Numbered from the stretch's first letter, positions 54,197 to 63,439 are shown. The stretch: DNA of 64,000 nucleotides from Mesorhizobium sp. WSM4313 (GCF_002294725.1 NZ_NSFT01000005.1:124001-188000); one strand, 5' to 3'. Translations and numbers: made by a program. Notes: generated by a model not told the origin, from the sequence alone.

Positions 54197-55114
54197 TCAG
54201 CTGCTGCGCGTCGCCACGAAGGTCGCCGCCTGCTTGAGCAGCTCAGCCCGCTCGCCATAGGGCTCAAGCAGGGCATGCGCCTGGTCGATGAGGCCGTGGA
54301 GCTGACCGCGCGCCCAGTCTGGTCCGTGCAGTGCTGCGAGCGTCGCCTTGCCGGCGGCCGCATCCTTGTTCGTCGCCTTGCCCATCTGCTTTGCGTCGGC
54401 GGTCAGGTCGAGCAGGTCGTCGGCGAGCTGGAAGGCAAGGCCGATCGCCGACCCGAACTCCGCCAGCCGCTCGCGCTCGGCAGGAGGCGCGCCGGCGACG
54501 ATCGCGCCGGCCTCGCAGGCGAAGCGGATCAGCGCGCCGGTCTTCATCGCCTGCAGCGTGATGATGCCCGCCTCGTCCGGCCGTTCGCGCTCGGCTTCCA
54601 GGTCCAGCATCTGGCCGCCGACCATGCCGCCGGCACCGGCCGCTCGGGCAAGGGCGAGAACCAGGGTGGCGCGGCGCTCCGCCGCCAGCAACGTCGCCTC
54701 GTCGGCGACGACGTCGAAGGCCAAGGTCAGCAACGCGTCGCCGGCGAGGATCGCGGTCGCCTCGTCGAAGGCCCTGTGCACCGTCGGCTGGCCGCGCCTT
54801 AAATCGTCGTCGTCCATGGAAGGCAGGTCGTCATGAATGAGCGAGTAGCAATGCACGCATTCGAGCGCCGCGGCGACGCGCAGCGCCGCCTCGCTATCGG
54901 CCGAAAACAGCGCGGCACTTTCCATGACCAGAAATGGCCGCAGCCGCTTGCCGCCGTTGAGCACGCCATGGCGCATGGCCGCCATCAGGCGCTCCGGCCG
55001 CACGATCTCACTGGTGAGCGGACGCGCGTCGAGGATCCGCCGCAGCTCGGTCTCGACCGCGGCGGCGCGCATGAAAAGCGCGGATTCGAAGGCGATCTGG
55101 TCGTCTTTGCCCAT
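54197..55114 (-). CDS. ispA: Farnesyl/geranyl diphosphate synthase
   Basis: A 305-residue short-chain trans-prenyl synthase. The first Asp-rich motif is [11 protein letters not shown] and the second is LADDLLD; GGKRLRP and MKTGAL are also present. The first-motif spacing fits bacterial IspA (farnesyl diphosphate from IPP and DMAPP). The start was set at 55114 ([10 protein letters not shown]), with an in-frame ATG at 55144 possible. Its substrate comes from the MEP pathway (ispG at 42838). Chain length is inferred. Confidence 0.92.
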   Translation of the reverse strand: MGKDDQIAFESALFMRAAAVETELRRILDARPLTSEIVRPERLMAAMRHGVLNGGKRLRPFLVMESAALFSADSEAALRVAAALECVHCYSLIHDDLPSMDDDDLRRGQPTVHRAFDEATAILAGDALLTLAFDVVADEATLLAAERRATLVLALARAAGAGGMVGGQMLDLEAERERPDEAGIITLQAMKTGALIRFACEAGAIVAGAPPAERERLAEFGSAIGLAFQLADDLLDLTADAKQMGKATNKDAAAGKATLAALHGPDWARGQLHGLIDQAHALLEPYGERAELLKQAATFVATRSS

Positions 55115-55190
55115 GGCCGGGACCGGTAGCCGACACTCAGACATTGCGCAAGCAGGCTCGCGCCTTTATGCCGGAGGAGGCGAGGCACGG

Positions 55191-55949
55191 GTGGACGGCT
55201 TGACGGAACCGATCGTCGAATATGAAAGCGAAGGGCTGGACATGGCGCGACGTCGGCGCCTGAACCGCGCCGGTCTCAAGCGGCTTGGCCGGCGTTGCCT
55301 GGTCGTGGCGCTCGTGCTGGCAGTCATACCGGTCGTGCTCACCTTCCTTTATCTGCCACCCTTCGTGCATCCGGTCTCGACGCTGATGCTGAAGGACCTC
55401 GTGACTTTTTCCGGCTACGACCGGCGCTGGGTTTCGATCGATGACGTGGCGCCGGTGCTGGCGCATTCGGTGATCATGTCGGAGGACGGGCAGTTCTGCT
55501 TTCATCGCGGCGTCGATCTGGGCGAGTTGCGCGGCGTGGTCGACGACGCGCTGGCCGGCGAGGCGACGCGCGGCGCCTCCACCATCACCATGCAGACGGT
55601 GAAGAACCTTTTTCTGTGGTCGCGCCCATTGGGCAGCGTGCGCAAGGTGGTCGAGCTGCCCCTGGCCGTCTATTTCGATGCTGTGATGTCGAAGCGGCGG
55701 ATCATGGAAATCTATCTCAACATCGCCGAATGGGGGCCGGGCATCTACGGCATCGAGGCCGCCGCCAGGCATCATTTCGGCGTCTCTGCCAAGCAATTGT
55801 CGCGCCGGCAGGCGGCGCTGCTTGCCGTCAGCCTGCCCAACCCGATCGCGCGCAATCCCGCCAGGCCGGGGCCGGGCCTGCGGCGGCTGGCCTCGCTGAT
55901 CGAGCGGCGCGCGAGCAGGTCAGGCGCCTATGTCGGCTGCCTTGACTAG
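55191..55949 (+). CDS. mtgA: Monofunctional biosynthetic peptidoglycan transglycosylase
   Basis: About 252 residues: one N-terminal transmembrane helix ([18 protein letters not shown]), then a GT51 domain with the catalytic Glu in [13 protein letters not shown], and [47 protein letters not shown]. It polymerises lipid II into glycan strands without a transpeptidase domain. GTG 55191 was chosen because GGAGGAGG lies 10 bases upstream; the first in-frame ATG is 55242. The stop TAG is part of a family B repeat. Confidence 0.93.
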   Translation: MDGLTEPIVEYESEGLDMARRRRLNRAGLKRLGRRCLVVALVLAVIPVVLTFLYLPPFVHPVSTLMLKDLVTFSGYDRRWVSIDDVAPVLAHSVIMSEDGQFCFHRGVDLGELRGVVDDALAGEATRGASTITMQTVKNLFLWSRPLGSVRKVVELPLAVYFDAVMSKRRIMEIYLNIAEWGPGIYGIEAAARHHFGVSAKQLSRRQAALLAVSLPNPIARNPARPGPGLRRLASLIERRASRSGAYVGCLD

Positions 55950-56090
55950 GTGCATCGATATTCAAGTGAGCCCGGCCTGCGAACGGCGGCTACCTGCGCT
56001 TCCGGTGCTCACGTACTTTAAGTACGCTCCGCTCCGGTTCTCGGTGGCCACCGTTGTCGGCTCGGCCTGACTTGAATCTCGACACACCTA
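55947..56090. repeat. Palindromic element, family B copy 2
   Basis: Begins TAGGTGCATCGATATTCAAGT, whose TAG is the mtgA stop, and ends with ACTTGAATCTCGACACACCTA. The interior carries CGTACTTTAAGTACGCTCCGC, a small palindrome shared with the copy at 63437. Confidence 0.85.
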
Positions 56091-56242
56091 GTTCCTGTCC
56101 TCCTGCGGCAAAAAAATTCGCGCCGGCGCTGGCCAAAACGGCGCAAGGCGTGTATAGGCACCCGACTTTCTCAGATTATGGCCTCGATGCGGCCCTTCGC
56201 GAGGGTTGCCGGGGCATTTTGACCATGTAGTGGAGCATATCC

Positions 56243-56425
56243 ATGGCCGTTCCAAAAAGAAAAACCTCTCCGTCGAAGCGCGGCATGCGCCGCTCGGCCG
56301 ACGCGCTCAAGGCCCCGACCTATGTCGAGGACAAGAATTCCGGCGAAATGCGCCGCCCGCATCACATCGACCTGAAGACCGGCATGTATCGCGGCCGTCA
56401 GGTTCTTGAGCCGAAGGAAAGCTGA
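56243..56425 (+). CDS. rpmF: Ribosomal protein L32, zinc-independent
   Basis: A 60-residue protein, [20 protein letters not shown]..., with the L32 basic N-terminus and the later [17 protein letters not shown] segment. It lacks the four cysteines of zinc-binding L32, so it is the C-minus form. Component of the 50S subunit. A terminator follows directly. A start at the ATG at 56243 has little upstream Shine-Dalgarno but the family start is fixed. Confidence 0.96.
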   Translation: MAVPKRKTSPSKRGMRRSADALKAPTYVEDKNSGEMRRPHHIDLKTGMYRGRQVLEPKES

Positions 56426-56451
56426 GAAGCTTCCGCGGTTCGTGACGTTTC

Positions 56452-56478
56452 AAAAGACCGGCCTCTGGCCGGTCTTTT
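56452..56478 (+). terminator. Terminator of rpmF
   Basis: AAAAGACCGGCC / GGCCGGTCTTTT perfect stem, TCT loop and trailing T, 27 bases after the L32 stop. Confidence 0.93.
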
Positions 56479-56654
56479 TGCGTGCGGCCCTTGGTTGAGA
56501 GAGACCTGGGTCTCGCAGGCTGCAGAAAAGCCGGTCAACCGGCTGACATTGTTATTTCATTAGGTCTTAGAGCGTGTTCGCCGCCGCCGGCGAAAAGCCT
56601 TGACGGCGCGCCTGCCGCGGATTTTACAAAAGGGGTGCCCATGGAGTCGCCCAG

Positions 56655-57056
56655 ATGTTCGGTGCCATCCCGCTGCTGATCGTGCCCTTCGTCCTCTACA
56701 ATCTCGGCCTGCTGGGATTGTTCGGCGGCGGCGACGATCCCTGGACGATCGAGATGTTCTCCTTCCGCATGATGTCGGGCGGCGTGTTCTCGATGACGCT
56801 TGGTGGCCTGATGGTGCTGATCGGGCTGATCTTCCTCTTCGTCGAGATCTCAAAATCGGTGCGCACCACCAACGCCTCGATCCTCGATCACCTTTTGTCG
56901 ACGCTGGTCTTCATCGCCTTCCTGGTCGAATTCCTGCTGGTGAAAGGCGCGGCGCACTCCGTCTTCTTCACGCTGATGGTCATCGCGCTGTTCGACGTGC
57001 TGGCCGGCTTCTCGGTGTCGATGCGGTCGGCCAGCCGGGATATCAATTTGAACTAG
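56655..57056 (+). CDS. Small integral membrane protein of unknown function
   Basis: A 133-residue protein with four hydrophobic helices (IPLLIVPFVLYNLGLLGLF, GGVFSMTLGGLMVLIGLIFLFV, STLVFIAFLVEFLLV, VFFTLMVIALFDVLAGF). Charged residues lie in the short loops (EISKSVRTTN). It resembles conserved rhizobial membrane proteins but no named family was recognised with confidence. The upstream gap (56479-56654) contains two short palindromes (GAGACCTGGGTCTC and AGCCGGTCAACCGGCT) of unknown role. Monocistronic. Confidence 0.83.
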   Translation: MFGAIPLLIVPFVLYNLGLLGLFGGGDDPWTIEMFSFRMMSGGVFSMTLGGLMVLIGLIFLFVEISKSVRTTNASILDHLLSTLVFIAFLVEFLLVKGAAHSVFFTLMVIALFDVLAGFSVSMRSASRDINLN

Positions 57057-57065
57057 GTCTTCCAA

Positions 57066-57246
57066 CGTCATTCCAGGGCGAAGCAGGAGCGAAGCTCCGT
57101 CGCGAAGACCCTGGAATCTATGCCGTTATCTTCGCCAAGGAGTGCAACAGAGCAGAATTCTGCACCGCAGGAACGCTTCGAACGCACGGAATCGATTCTA
57201 TGGTCTGCGCGCGTCGCGTCGCTCCTTGCTCCGCCATAGAATGACA
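57066..57246. repeat. Palindromic mosaic element, family A copy 4
   Basis: Begins CGTCATTCCAGGGCG and ends ATAGAATGACA; contains CAGAATTCTGCA and GCGCGCGTCGCGTCGCTCC. It is more diverged than copies 1-3. It follows the small membrane protein gene by about 10 bases. Confidence 0.8.
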
Positions 57247-57295
57247 ATGCGAGGAACGTTCCGGCTAATCTCCAAAACCCCCGATACGAAAGCGG

Positions 57296-57814
57296 TCAAT
57301 CCACAGTAGCCTCAGCTTTTCGTGCGACCACTGCCTCGTAGGCAGCGCGCAGTTGCTGGCGCACGGTCGGCGTGCCCGGCGGCGTCTTGGATGGCGCGCC
57401 CAGATGCTCGTGACGCAGTTCGTCCATGAATTGGTCCCATAGCGGCGGACCGCCCTTTTCGAGCAGCTCGGCGCGGATCGACAATTCTTCCGTGACCGGC
57501 AGCCAGACGCGTCCCCAGGCGCCGAGCTGCGCCAGGATGGGCACCAGCGTGATCGCCATCTCGGTCAGGCTGTAGATCGCCTTCTGCCTGTGGCTGGGGT
57601 CGTCGGCCTTGGTCAGCAGGCCAAGCTCCATCAGCCGTTTCAGCCGGTCGGCCAGGATGTTGGAGGCGATGCCTTCCAGCGAGCCGTTGAGCAACTCGCG
57701 AAAATGGCGCCGGCCGCCAAAGATCATGTCGCGCAGGATGATCAGGCTCCAGCGGTCGCCAAAGACTTCGAGCGACAGATTGATCGGGCAGCCGGACCGA
57801 CGGTCGATGCTCAT
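57296..57814 (-). CDS. HxlR family transcriptional regulator
   Basis: A 172-residue regulator: a Cys near the N-terminus (SGCPINLSLEVFGDRWSLIILRDMIFGGRRHFREL) begins the winged-helix HxlR domain, with GIASNILADRLKRLMELGLLTK as recognition helix and wing. The N-terminal Cys can be a redox or electrophile sensor in the family. GGAGAG lies before the ATG at 57814; upstream in-frame ATGs have no support. It is divergent from an alpha/beta hydrolase it probably regulates. Confidence 0.88.
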   Translation of the reverse strand: MSIDRRSGCPINLSLEVFGDRWSLIILRDMIFGGRRHFRELLNGSLEGIASNILADRLKRLMELGLLTKADDPSHRQKAIYSLTEMAITLVPILAQLGAWGRVWLPVTEELSIRAELLEKGGPPLWDQFMDELRHEHLGAPSKTPPGTPTVRQQLRAAYEAVVARKAEATVD

Positions 57815-57832
57815 GGCACTCTCCAGAAAAAC

Positions 57833-57871
57833 CAGTTGCATTATGATATCGGTTTGATTATCGTGCAACTG
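57833..57871. promoter_or_regulatory. Inverted repeat CAGTTGCA...TGCAACTG in the HxlR divergent region
   Basis: Perfect 8-base arms at 57833-57840 and 57864-57871, followed by a second palindrome ATTGCAAATTGCAAT (57872-57886). Both lie in the 88 bases between the divergent HxlR and hydrolase genes. The TTGCA half-sites recur four times, consistent with a dimeric regulator covering the promoter. Confidence 0.6.
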
Positions 57872-57902
57872 ATTGCAAATTGCAATCGGATAGGAGGAGC
57901 AG

Positions 57903-58730
57903 ATGACCACCGCAGCGCAGCGCCCCGACATCGTTTCGGAAAGCTTCGGCAGTCCGAAAGATCCGCCGATCCTTTTGATCATGGGCGCCATGGCTTCGAT
58001 GCTGTGGTGGCCGGAAGCCTTCTGCCGGCAACTTGCCGAGCGCGGCCGCTTCGTCATCCGCTACGACAACCGCGACACGGGCCTATCGACCAAATTTCCG
58101 CCGGGCGCGCCGTCCTACACGTTCGAGGATATGGTGGACGACGCCATGCGCGTGCTCGACGACCATGGCGTCACCAGAGCGCATGTCGCCGGCATGTCGA
58201 TGGGCGGCATGCTCGCGCAGAGCGTGGCGCTGAAATATCCCGAACGCGTCAGCGCGCTCACCGTGATCTCCTGTTCGCCGCTCGGCGTCGATACATCCGG
58301 CCTGCCCGGAACGACCGAAGCCTACAAGCAGCACTCGGCCGAAGGCGGCAATGTCGACTGGTCGAAGCGGGAGCAGGTGCTCGACTTCATGGTCAAGGAT
58401 GCCCGCGCCATCGCCAGCACTCGCCATCCGTTCGATGAGGGGCGGACGCGCAAGATGATCGAGGAGGATTACGACCGCTCCGGCGGTCTGGCCAGCGCGA
58501 CCAACCATTTTCTGCTCAAAGGCGGCGGCCCGCAGCGCACGGTGCGGGATCTGCGCGTGCCGCTGCTCGTCATCCACGGTAGCGCCGATCCGCTCTTCCC
58601 GATCGAACATGGCGAAGCGCTCGCCAAGGCGGTTCTCGGCGCAAAGCTGGTCAAGGTCGAAGGGGGCGGCCACGAACTGCATCGCAACGACTGGTCGCAG
58701 ATCATCGAGGCCATCGCCGCACACGGCTAG
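57903..58730 (+). CDS. Alpha/beta hydrolase
   Basis: A 275-residue hydrolase. PPILLIMGAMASMLWWP is the N-terminal strand-oxyanion region, GMSMGGML contains the nucleophile Ser, HGSADPLFP the acid and GGGHELHRN the His. It resembles RdmC/aclacinomycin methylesterase-like esterases. AGGAGGAGCAG precedes the ATG. Divergent from HxlR, so probably inducible by a compound it hydrolyses or detoxifies. Confidence 0.88.
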   Translation: MTTAAQRPDIVSESFGSPKDPPILLIMGAMASMLWWPEAFCRQLAERGRFVIRYDNRDTGLSTKFPPGAPSYTFEDMVDDAMRVLDDHGVTRAHVAGMSMGGMLAQSVALKYPERVSALTVISCSPLGVDTSGLPGTTEAYKQHSAEGGNVDWSKREQVLDFMVKDARAIASTRHPFDEGRTRKMIEEDYDRSGGLASATNHFLLKGGGPQRTVRDLRVPLLVIHGSADPLFPIEHGEALAKAVLGAKLVKVEGGGHELHRNDWSQIIEAIAAHG

Positions 58731-58774
58731 CGCCTGCAAGACGCCGGCTTGACTCGAGCCGTCCGCGACAATAG

Positions 58775-58790
58775 TGAAGTAGTTACTTCA
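58775..58790. promoter_or_regulatory. Palindrome TGAAGTAGTTACTTCA upstream of the GST-ArsR operon
   Basis: Perfect 7-2-7 inverted repeat 33 bases before the GST start. The ArsR-family regulator encoded third downstream is the natural candidate to bind here. Confidence 0.55.
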
Positions 58791-58823
58791 GTATCGATTA
58801 TCCGAATGCGAAAGAGAGCCGGA

Positions 58824-59480
58824 ATGTCCCTGACGCTGCATTTCCACCCGCTGGCCTCGTTCTGCTGGAAGCCGCTAATCGCGCTTTACGAGAACGACAC
58901 GACATTCGAGCCGGTCATTGTCGACCTCGGCGACGAGGCTTCCCGCGCCGCATTCCTGAAAGTGTCGCCGACCGGCAAGATGCCGGCGCTGCGTGACGAT
59001 GCGCGGGACCGCACGATGCTGGAATCGACCATCGTCGTCGAATATCTCGCCGCGCATTACCCCGGGCCGATCGAGCTCATTCCCGCCGATATCGATCTCG
59101 CCCTGCAGGTCCGCCAGGCAGACCGCTTCTACGATTTCTACGTGCAGCATCCGATGCAGAAGATCGTCGGCGACAGGCTGCGGCCGACGGACAAGACCGA
59201 TCCGTTCGGGGTCGAGGAGGCCCGCGTGCAGCTGCGCAACTCCTATGCCATTGTCGACGAGGAGATGGCGGCAAGGACCTGGGCCGTAGGCGAAAGCTTC
59301 ACCATGGCCGACTGCGCCGCCTCGCCGGCGCTGTTCTACGCCAACAAGGTCGAGCCCTTCGGCGAAAAATTCCCGGCCTTGAAACGCTACCACGAGCGGC
59401 TGCTCGCGCGCCCGTCCTTCGCCCGGGTGATCGAGGAAGCGGGACCTTACTTCAAGCTCTTTCCGTACAATAACGGCTAG
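58824..59480 (+). CDS. Glutathione S-transferase
   Basis: A 218-residue GST. N-terminal thioredoxin-like domain (LHFHPLASFCWKPLIALYEND, KVSPTGKMPALRDD, ESTIVVEYLAAHYP), C-terminal helical domain (from about 90) ending SFTMADCAASPALFYANK. The active-site residue in LHFHPLASFCW could be Ser or Cys. GAGAGCC precedes the ATG. It is the first gene of an operon with ArsR and SRPBCC genes, 6 bases before ArsR. Substrate unknown. Confidence 0.9.
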   Translation: MSLTLHFHPLASFCWKPLIALYENDTTFEPVIVDLGDEASRAAFLKVSPTGKMPALRDDARDRTMLESTIVVEYLAAHYPGPIELIPADIDLALQVRQADRFYDFYVQHPMQKIVGDRLRPTDKTDPFGVEEARVQLRNSYAIVDEEMAARTWAVGESFTMADCAASPALFYANKVEPFGEKFPALKRYHERLLARPSFARVIEEAGPYFKLFPYNNG

Positions 59481-59486
59481 AGCGAG

Positions 59487-59822
59487 ATGCTCCACGATCC
59501 CGCCCAGCTCGACCTGATGTTCCAGGCGCTCGCCGACCCGGCGCGGCGGCAGATGGTGGACCGTCTGTCGCGCGGGCCGGCTTCGGTCAGCCAGCTTGCT
59601 GAACCGTTAGCGATGTCGTTGTCGGCCGTCGTCCAGCATCTCAACGTGCTTGAGGCAAGCGGCCTGGTGCGGACCGAAAAGCTTGGCCGGGTGCGGACCT
59701 GCCGGATCGAGCCGCAGGCGCTTCGGGCCGCCGAGCACTGGATCAACGAGCGGCGGCTTGCCTGGGAGCGTCGGCTCGACCGCCTCGGCGATTTCCTCGC
59801 TGAAACGAAAGATGAAACCTGA
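59487..59822 (+). CDS. ArsR family transcriptional regulator (SRPBCC-linked)
   Basis: A 111-residue winged-helix protein ([52 protein letters not shown]). No metal-binding Cys cluster is seen, so it is of the non-metal ArsR group often paired with an AHSA1-type protein. It follows GST by 6 bases and precedes the SRPBCC gene by 11. Probably autoregulates through the palindrome at 58775. Confidence 0.92.
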   Translation: MLHDPAQLDLMFQALADPARRQMVDRLSRGPASVSQLAEPLAMSLSAVVQHLNVLEASGLVRTEKLGRVRTCRIEPQALRAAEHWINERRLAWERRLDRLGDFLAETKDET

Positions 59823-59833
59823 AGGGTCCCGTC

Positions 59834-60328
59834 ATGAGCGAACGATCCGTCGTCCATTCCACCTTCGTCATCGAGCGCGTCTATCCGGCGGCGCCGGAGA
59901 AGGTCTATTTCGCGCTGAGCGATCCGACGGCGAAGAAGCGCTGGTTCTTTGACCCCGACAACCCCATGCCCAGCCGGCATGAGATGGATTTTCGGGTCGG
60001 CGGCAAGGAAGTGAATGCCGGCTGTCCCAGCGACGGACAGATGCATTTCTACAACGCGATCTATCACGATATCGTGCCCAACCGGCGCATCGTCTACAGT
60101 TATGAGCTCTTGTTCGGCGAAACCCGGGTCTCCGTGTCGCTTGCGACGATCGAGCTCGTCGCCGAAGGCAAGGGAACGCGGCTCATCCTGACGGAGCAGG
60201 GCGCCTTTTTCGACGGCATCGACTCACCGGCCACCCGCGAACACGGCACCGGCGAATTGCTCGACGCGCTCGGGACGGCACTGGGAGCTGAGGGCTCCGG
60301 CCAAAGCGCATCGCGCTTTGGGTCTTGA
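59834..60328 (+). CDS. SRPBCC (AHSA1-type) protein
   Basis: A 164-residue START-like fold protein ([82 protein letters not shown]). These bind hydrophobic ligands; paired ArsR-SRPBCC genes are very common in Rhizobiales. AAGGGTCCCGTC precedes the ATG. The C-terminal 20 residues are variable. Confidence 0.9.
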   Translation: MSERSVVHSTFVIERVYPAAPEKVYFALSDPTAKKRWFFDPDNPMPSRHEMDFRVGGKEVNAGCPSDGQMHFYNAIYHDIVPNRRIVYSYELLFGETRVSVSLATIELVAEGKGTRLILTEQGAFFDGIDSPATREHGTGELLDALGTALGAEGSGQSASRFGS

Positions 60329-60389
60329 CGCCTGTCGTTGTCTCAGAACCGCTGCACACTTCTGAGCGACATGCATCAAACGCCAAAGA

Positions 60390-60665
60390 CTATTCCCCAG
60401 GCGCCGTTTCCCAGAATTGGTCGAGCCAGATATTGAGCCTGAGGAAGCCGGCGCTGCTGACAGTATAAACGCGCCTCGTGCCTTGGGGCTTGGCGTTGAC
60501 TAGGCCGGCGTCCAGCAGGACCTTCAAATGCTGGGAGACCGCCGGGCGTGAGACTGGCAATCCGGCGGCCAATTCGTTCACCGTCTTTGGGCCGCGCCGG
60601 AGTTCTTCCAAGAGATAGCGCCGGTTGGGATCGGCTATCGCCATAAAGGCGTCAGAAAACATCAT
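60390..60665 (-). CDS. ArsR family transcriptional regulator
   Basis: A 91-residue winged-helix regulator (AFMAIADPNRRYLLEELRRGPKTVNELAAGLPVSRPAVSQHLKVLLDAGLV), ending DQFWETAPGE. No metal-site Cys seen. The ATG at 60665 is adjacent to another ATG (60662); AAAGG sits just upstream. The frame also opens at a TTG (60701) overlapping the MFS stop as TTGA, so coupling to the MFS gene is possible. Likely regulates the upstream MFS transporter or itself. Confidence 0.85.
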   Translation of the reverse strand: MMFSDAFMAIADPNRRYLLEELRRGPKTVNELAAGLPVSRPAVSQHLKVLLDAGLVNAKPQGTRRVYTVSSAGFLRLNIWLDQFWETAPGE

Positions 60666-60697
60666 GCCTTTATTTGTGAGGCAAAGTCTCGCGAATC

Positions 60698-61945
60698 TCA
60701 ACTATCGGTTTCAACCTTTCTGCGCGGATCGAGCCGCGTGGCCTCGGGCGTGACGGCGCGGTCCGCGGGCTGCGTCTTGAAGGCATCGCGGTTTTCGATC
60801 GGCACCGGCGCGCGGGCGCGGATACGCAGCAGCGTGTAGCCGGCGAGGCTGAGATGGGCGAGCGCGGTTGCAAGGAAAAGGCCCTCCGGACGCACCGAAC
60901 CCATCAAGGCCGCGGCCAGGAGCGGGCCGATCATCGTGCCGAACCCGTAGAGCAGCAACAGGCCGCCGGAAACCTTGACGAAGTCCTCGGCGCGGGCGTG
61001 GTCGTTGGCATGCGCGACGGCGATCGAATAGAGCGTATAGGCGAAGGCGCCATAGGCGGCGGTCAGCACGATGACGAAAACACCCGAACGCGGCGCGACC
61101 AGGAAGATCAGCACCGCGACTAGCGCCGCGCCGAAGGCCGCGCCGGCCAGCACGAAGCGGCGATCGGTCGTGTCCGAGAGACGCCCGGCCGGAAGCTGCA
61201 TGGCGGCGCCGGCGATGACCACAAGGCTCATCATCAGAGCGATCTCGGCGGTGGAGATGCCGATGCGGGCGCCATAGACGGCGCCGAGCGTGCCCCAGGC
61301 GCCGTTGGCAATGCCGATCAGGAGGCAGGCCACGGCCGACACCGGCGAATTGGCGTAGAGGCCTTTGACGTCGAGCTTGACGTCCTGCAGGGGCTTGGGA
61401 TGCGACTGCGTCGACACGGCCGTCGGAATGAGCGATAGGCAAAACAGGATGCCGGTGATCATGAACAGCGAGGCCGACCGAACATCGCCGCCGGCGACGA
61501 TCATCTGGCCGCCCATGATCGAGGCATAGGTGACCATCATATAGAGGCCGAAGACGGTGCCGCGGTTCTCGTTGGTGGCCTTCTCGTTCAGCCAGCTCTC
61601 GATCACCATGAAAGCCCCGGCCATGGTGAAGCCGGTGAAGGCGCGCAAAAGGATCCAGAAATATTCGTCGATGATGAGGCCGGTGAGCAGCGCGATGATC
61701 GCGCCGGACGCGGCGAAGGCGCCGAAAGCCCTGACATGGCCGGCACGGCGAACAAGACGCGGCGCGAAGAAACAGCCGGTGACGAAGCCGCCCGCCCAGG
61801 CCGTGCCCATCAGGCCGAGCGATGCAGTCGAAAAGCCTTCCACCTGGCCGCGCAGCGGCAGGAGCAGCCCGTGCAGGCCGGATGCGGCGAGCAGGAACGC
61901 GGTGCCGCGCAGCAGCGAGAGGATCGGTCTGTAGGTTGCAAACAT
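60698..61945 (-). CDS. MFS transporter
   Basis: A 415-residue transporter with 12 hydrophobic helices. The loop after helix 2 reads FFAPRLVRRAGHVRAF and the second half has LPAGRLSDTTDRRFVLA, the repeated MFS signature. It belongs to the YcaD/UMF-type drug transporter group by similarity of wording. The C-terminal tail is Arg-rich. It is directly upstream of the ArsR gene. Substrate unknown. Confidence 0.87.
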   Translation of the reverse strand: MFATYRPILSLLRGTAFLLAASGLHGLLLPLRGQVEGFSTASLGLMGTAWAGGFVTGCFFAPRLVRRAGHVRAFGAFAASGAIIALLTGLIIDEYFWILLRAFTGFTMAGAFMVIESWLNEKATNENRGTVFGLYMMVTYASIMGGQMIVAGGDVRSASLFMITGILFCLSLIPTAVSTQSHPKPLQDVKLDVKGLYANSPVSAVACLLIGIANGAWGTLGAVYGARIGISTAEIALMMSLVVIAGAAMQLPAGRLSDTTDRRFVLAGAAFGAALVAVLIFLVAPRSGVFVIVLTAAYGAFAYTLYSIAVAHANDHARAEDFVKVSGGLLLLYGFGTMIGPLLAAALMGSVRPEGLFLATALAHLSLAGYTLLRIRARAPVPIENRDAFKTQPADRAVTPEATRLDPRRKVETDS

Positions 61946-62026
61946 CGCTTGATCCGGGTTCGAGACGCAGGGCCTGAAGACAGATGTATTCGGGCTTTTC
62001 GGCGGCGAGAGAGCACGCCGAACAAT

Positions 62027-62221
62027 TTATCCGCGGCGGAACAGCGACTCGGCGGCGGATTTGGTGGCGCCCTTGGCGGTGCGCTCGGCTTCCAGCCTGG
62101 CGATCTCGTCGCGCAGCAATGCGATGCGCTCGGACAATTCGTCGACGGACAGCAAAGACAGGTCCTGGCCGATCTCGTGCGGGCGCTGCTTTTTCCTGGG
62201 TTCGTCGTCGAAGATCGCCAT
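62027..62221 (-). CDS. DUF1192 family protein
   Basis: A 64-residue helical protein (IFDDEPRKKQRPHEIGQDLSLLSVDELSERIALLRDEIARLEAE), the DUF1192 pattern: a coiled-coil-like helix following a basic N-terminus. AGAGGAGCG precedes the ATG at 62221. Function unknown, conserved in Rhizobiales, typically beside a quinone oxidoreductase gene as here (divergent). Confidence 0.9.
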   Translation of the reverse strand: MAIFDDEPRKKQRPHEIGQDLSLLSVDELSERIALLRDEIARLEAERTAKGATKSAAESLFRRG

Positions 62222-62428
62222 CCGTCGCTCCTCTCTTACTCGGCCATTTGCCTGATTTGGCAATCGGCATACATAGAGCAATTCCGGGAAAAATGCGTAG
62301 CGGTTTTCCGCCCGGAATAGCGTAGGAACAAAGAGTTGGAGCAGGTTGGCGCTTCTTCAAGCGCCGAACTGCTCCAGGCAGATGCAAACGGGCGGCGATA
62401 GACCGGGATACAGGGAGAACACGATATC

Positions 62429-63439
62429 ATGGCAAACGGACAGAAGATTCCGGCGAAGATGACGGCCATCGCGATCTCGCAACCGGGTGGGCCAAAGGTG
62501 CTCAAGCCGGAAACGCGCGACGTGCCGGTGCCCGGCCCCGGCGAAGTGCTGATCCGGGTGCACGCGGCCGGCGTCAACCGGCCGGACGTCCAGCAGCGCA
62601 AGGGCGCCTATCCGCCGCCGCCCGGTGCATCCGACTTGCCGGGCCTCGAAGCGTCGGGCGAAATCGCGGCGCTCGGCGACGAGATATCGCGCTGGCGCAT
62701 CGGCGACCGGGTCTGCGCGCTGACGCCGGGCGGCGGCTATGCCGAATATGTCAAGGTTCATACCGGCAGCGTGCTGCCGCTGCCGGCGGGTTTCACGCAT
62801 TCGGAAGCCGCCGCGGTTCCGGAAAACTACTTCACCGTCTGGCACAATGTATTCGAGCGCGGCGGCCTGAAGAAAGGCGAGACGCTGCTTGTCCATGGCG
62901 GTTCGTCCGGCATTGGCACCACCGCCATCCAGCTCGCCTCGGCCTTCGGCGCCACTGTGATCACCACCGCCGGCAGCAAGGAGAAATGCGACGCCTGCCT
63001 GAAGCTCGGCGCCGACCGGGCAGTCAACTACCGCGAGGAGGATTTCGTCGCCGCCGTGAAGGATGCGACCGATGGCAAGGGCGCCGACGTCATCCTCGAC
63101 ATGGTCGGCGGCGATTATGTCGGGCGCAATTACGATGCCGCGGCCGTCGAAGGGCGCATCGTACAGATCGCAGTGCAGGCCGGGGCCGTGGCCAGCGCCG
63201 ACTTCTCCAAGGTCATGGTGAAGCGGCTGACCCATACCGGCTCGACGCTTCGCCCGCGTACCGTCGAGTTCAAGGCGGCGATCGCAGCCGTGCTCGAGGC
63301 CCAGGTGTGGCCACTGCTCGGCACGCGCAAGGTGGCTCCTGTGATGGACATGATCTTTCCGCTGACCGAAGCCTGGCGGGCGCACGAGCGGATGGAAGAC
63401 GGCGAGCATATCGGCAAGATCGTCCTCGATGTGGAGTAG
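62429..63439 (+). CDS. NAD(P)H quinone oxidoreductase (zinc-free MDR family)
   Basis: A 336-residue medium-chain dehydrogenase/reductase of the PIG3/QOR group. GVNRPDVQQRKGAYPPPPGASDLPGLEASGEI, VPENYFTVWHNVFERGGLKKGETLLVHGGSSGIGTTAIQLA (NADPH-binding) and a C-terminal GKIVLDV are typical. No zinc-ligand Cys are present. It reduces quinones or other conjugated carbonyls. The ATG at 62429 follows GGGAGAACACGATATC. Its stop TAG is joined to a family B repeat. Confidence 0.93.
   Translation: MANGQKIPAKMTAIAISQPGGPKVLKPETRDVPVPGPGEVLIRVHAAGVNRPDVQQRKGAYPPPPGASDLPGLEASGEIAALGDEISRWRIGDRVCALTPGGGYAEYVKVHTGSVLPLPAGFTHSEAAAVPENYFTVWHNVFERGGLKKGETLLVHGGSSGIGTTAIQLASAFGATVITTAGSKEKCDACLKLGADRAVNYREEDFVAAVKDATDGKGADVILDMVGGDYVGRNYDAAAVEGRIVQIAVQAGAVASADFSKVMVKRLTHTGSTLRPRTVEFKAAIAAVLEAQVWPLLGTRKVAPVMDMIFPLTEAWRAHERMEDGEHIGKIVLDVE

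Noticed and set aside
56482..56679. 65-codon frame before the small membrane protein
   Set aside because: Overlaps the start of the membrane protein gene in another frame and resembles nothing.
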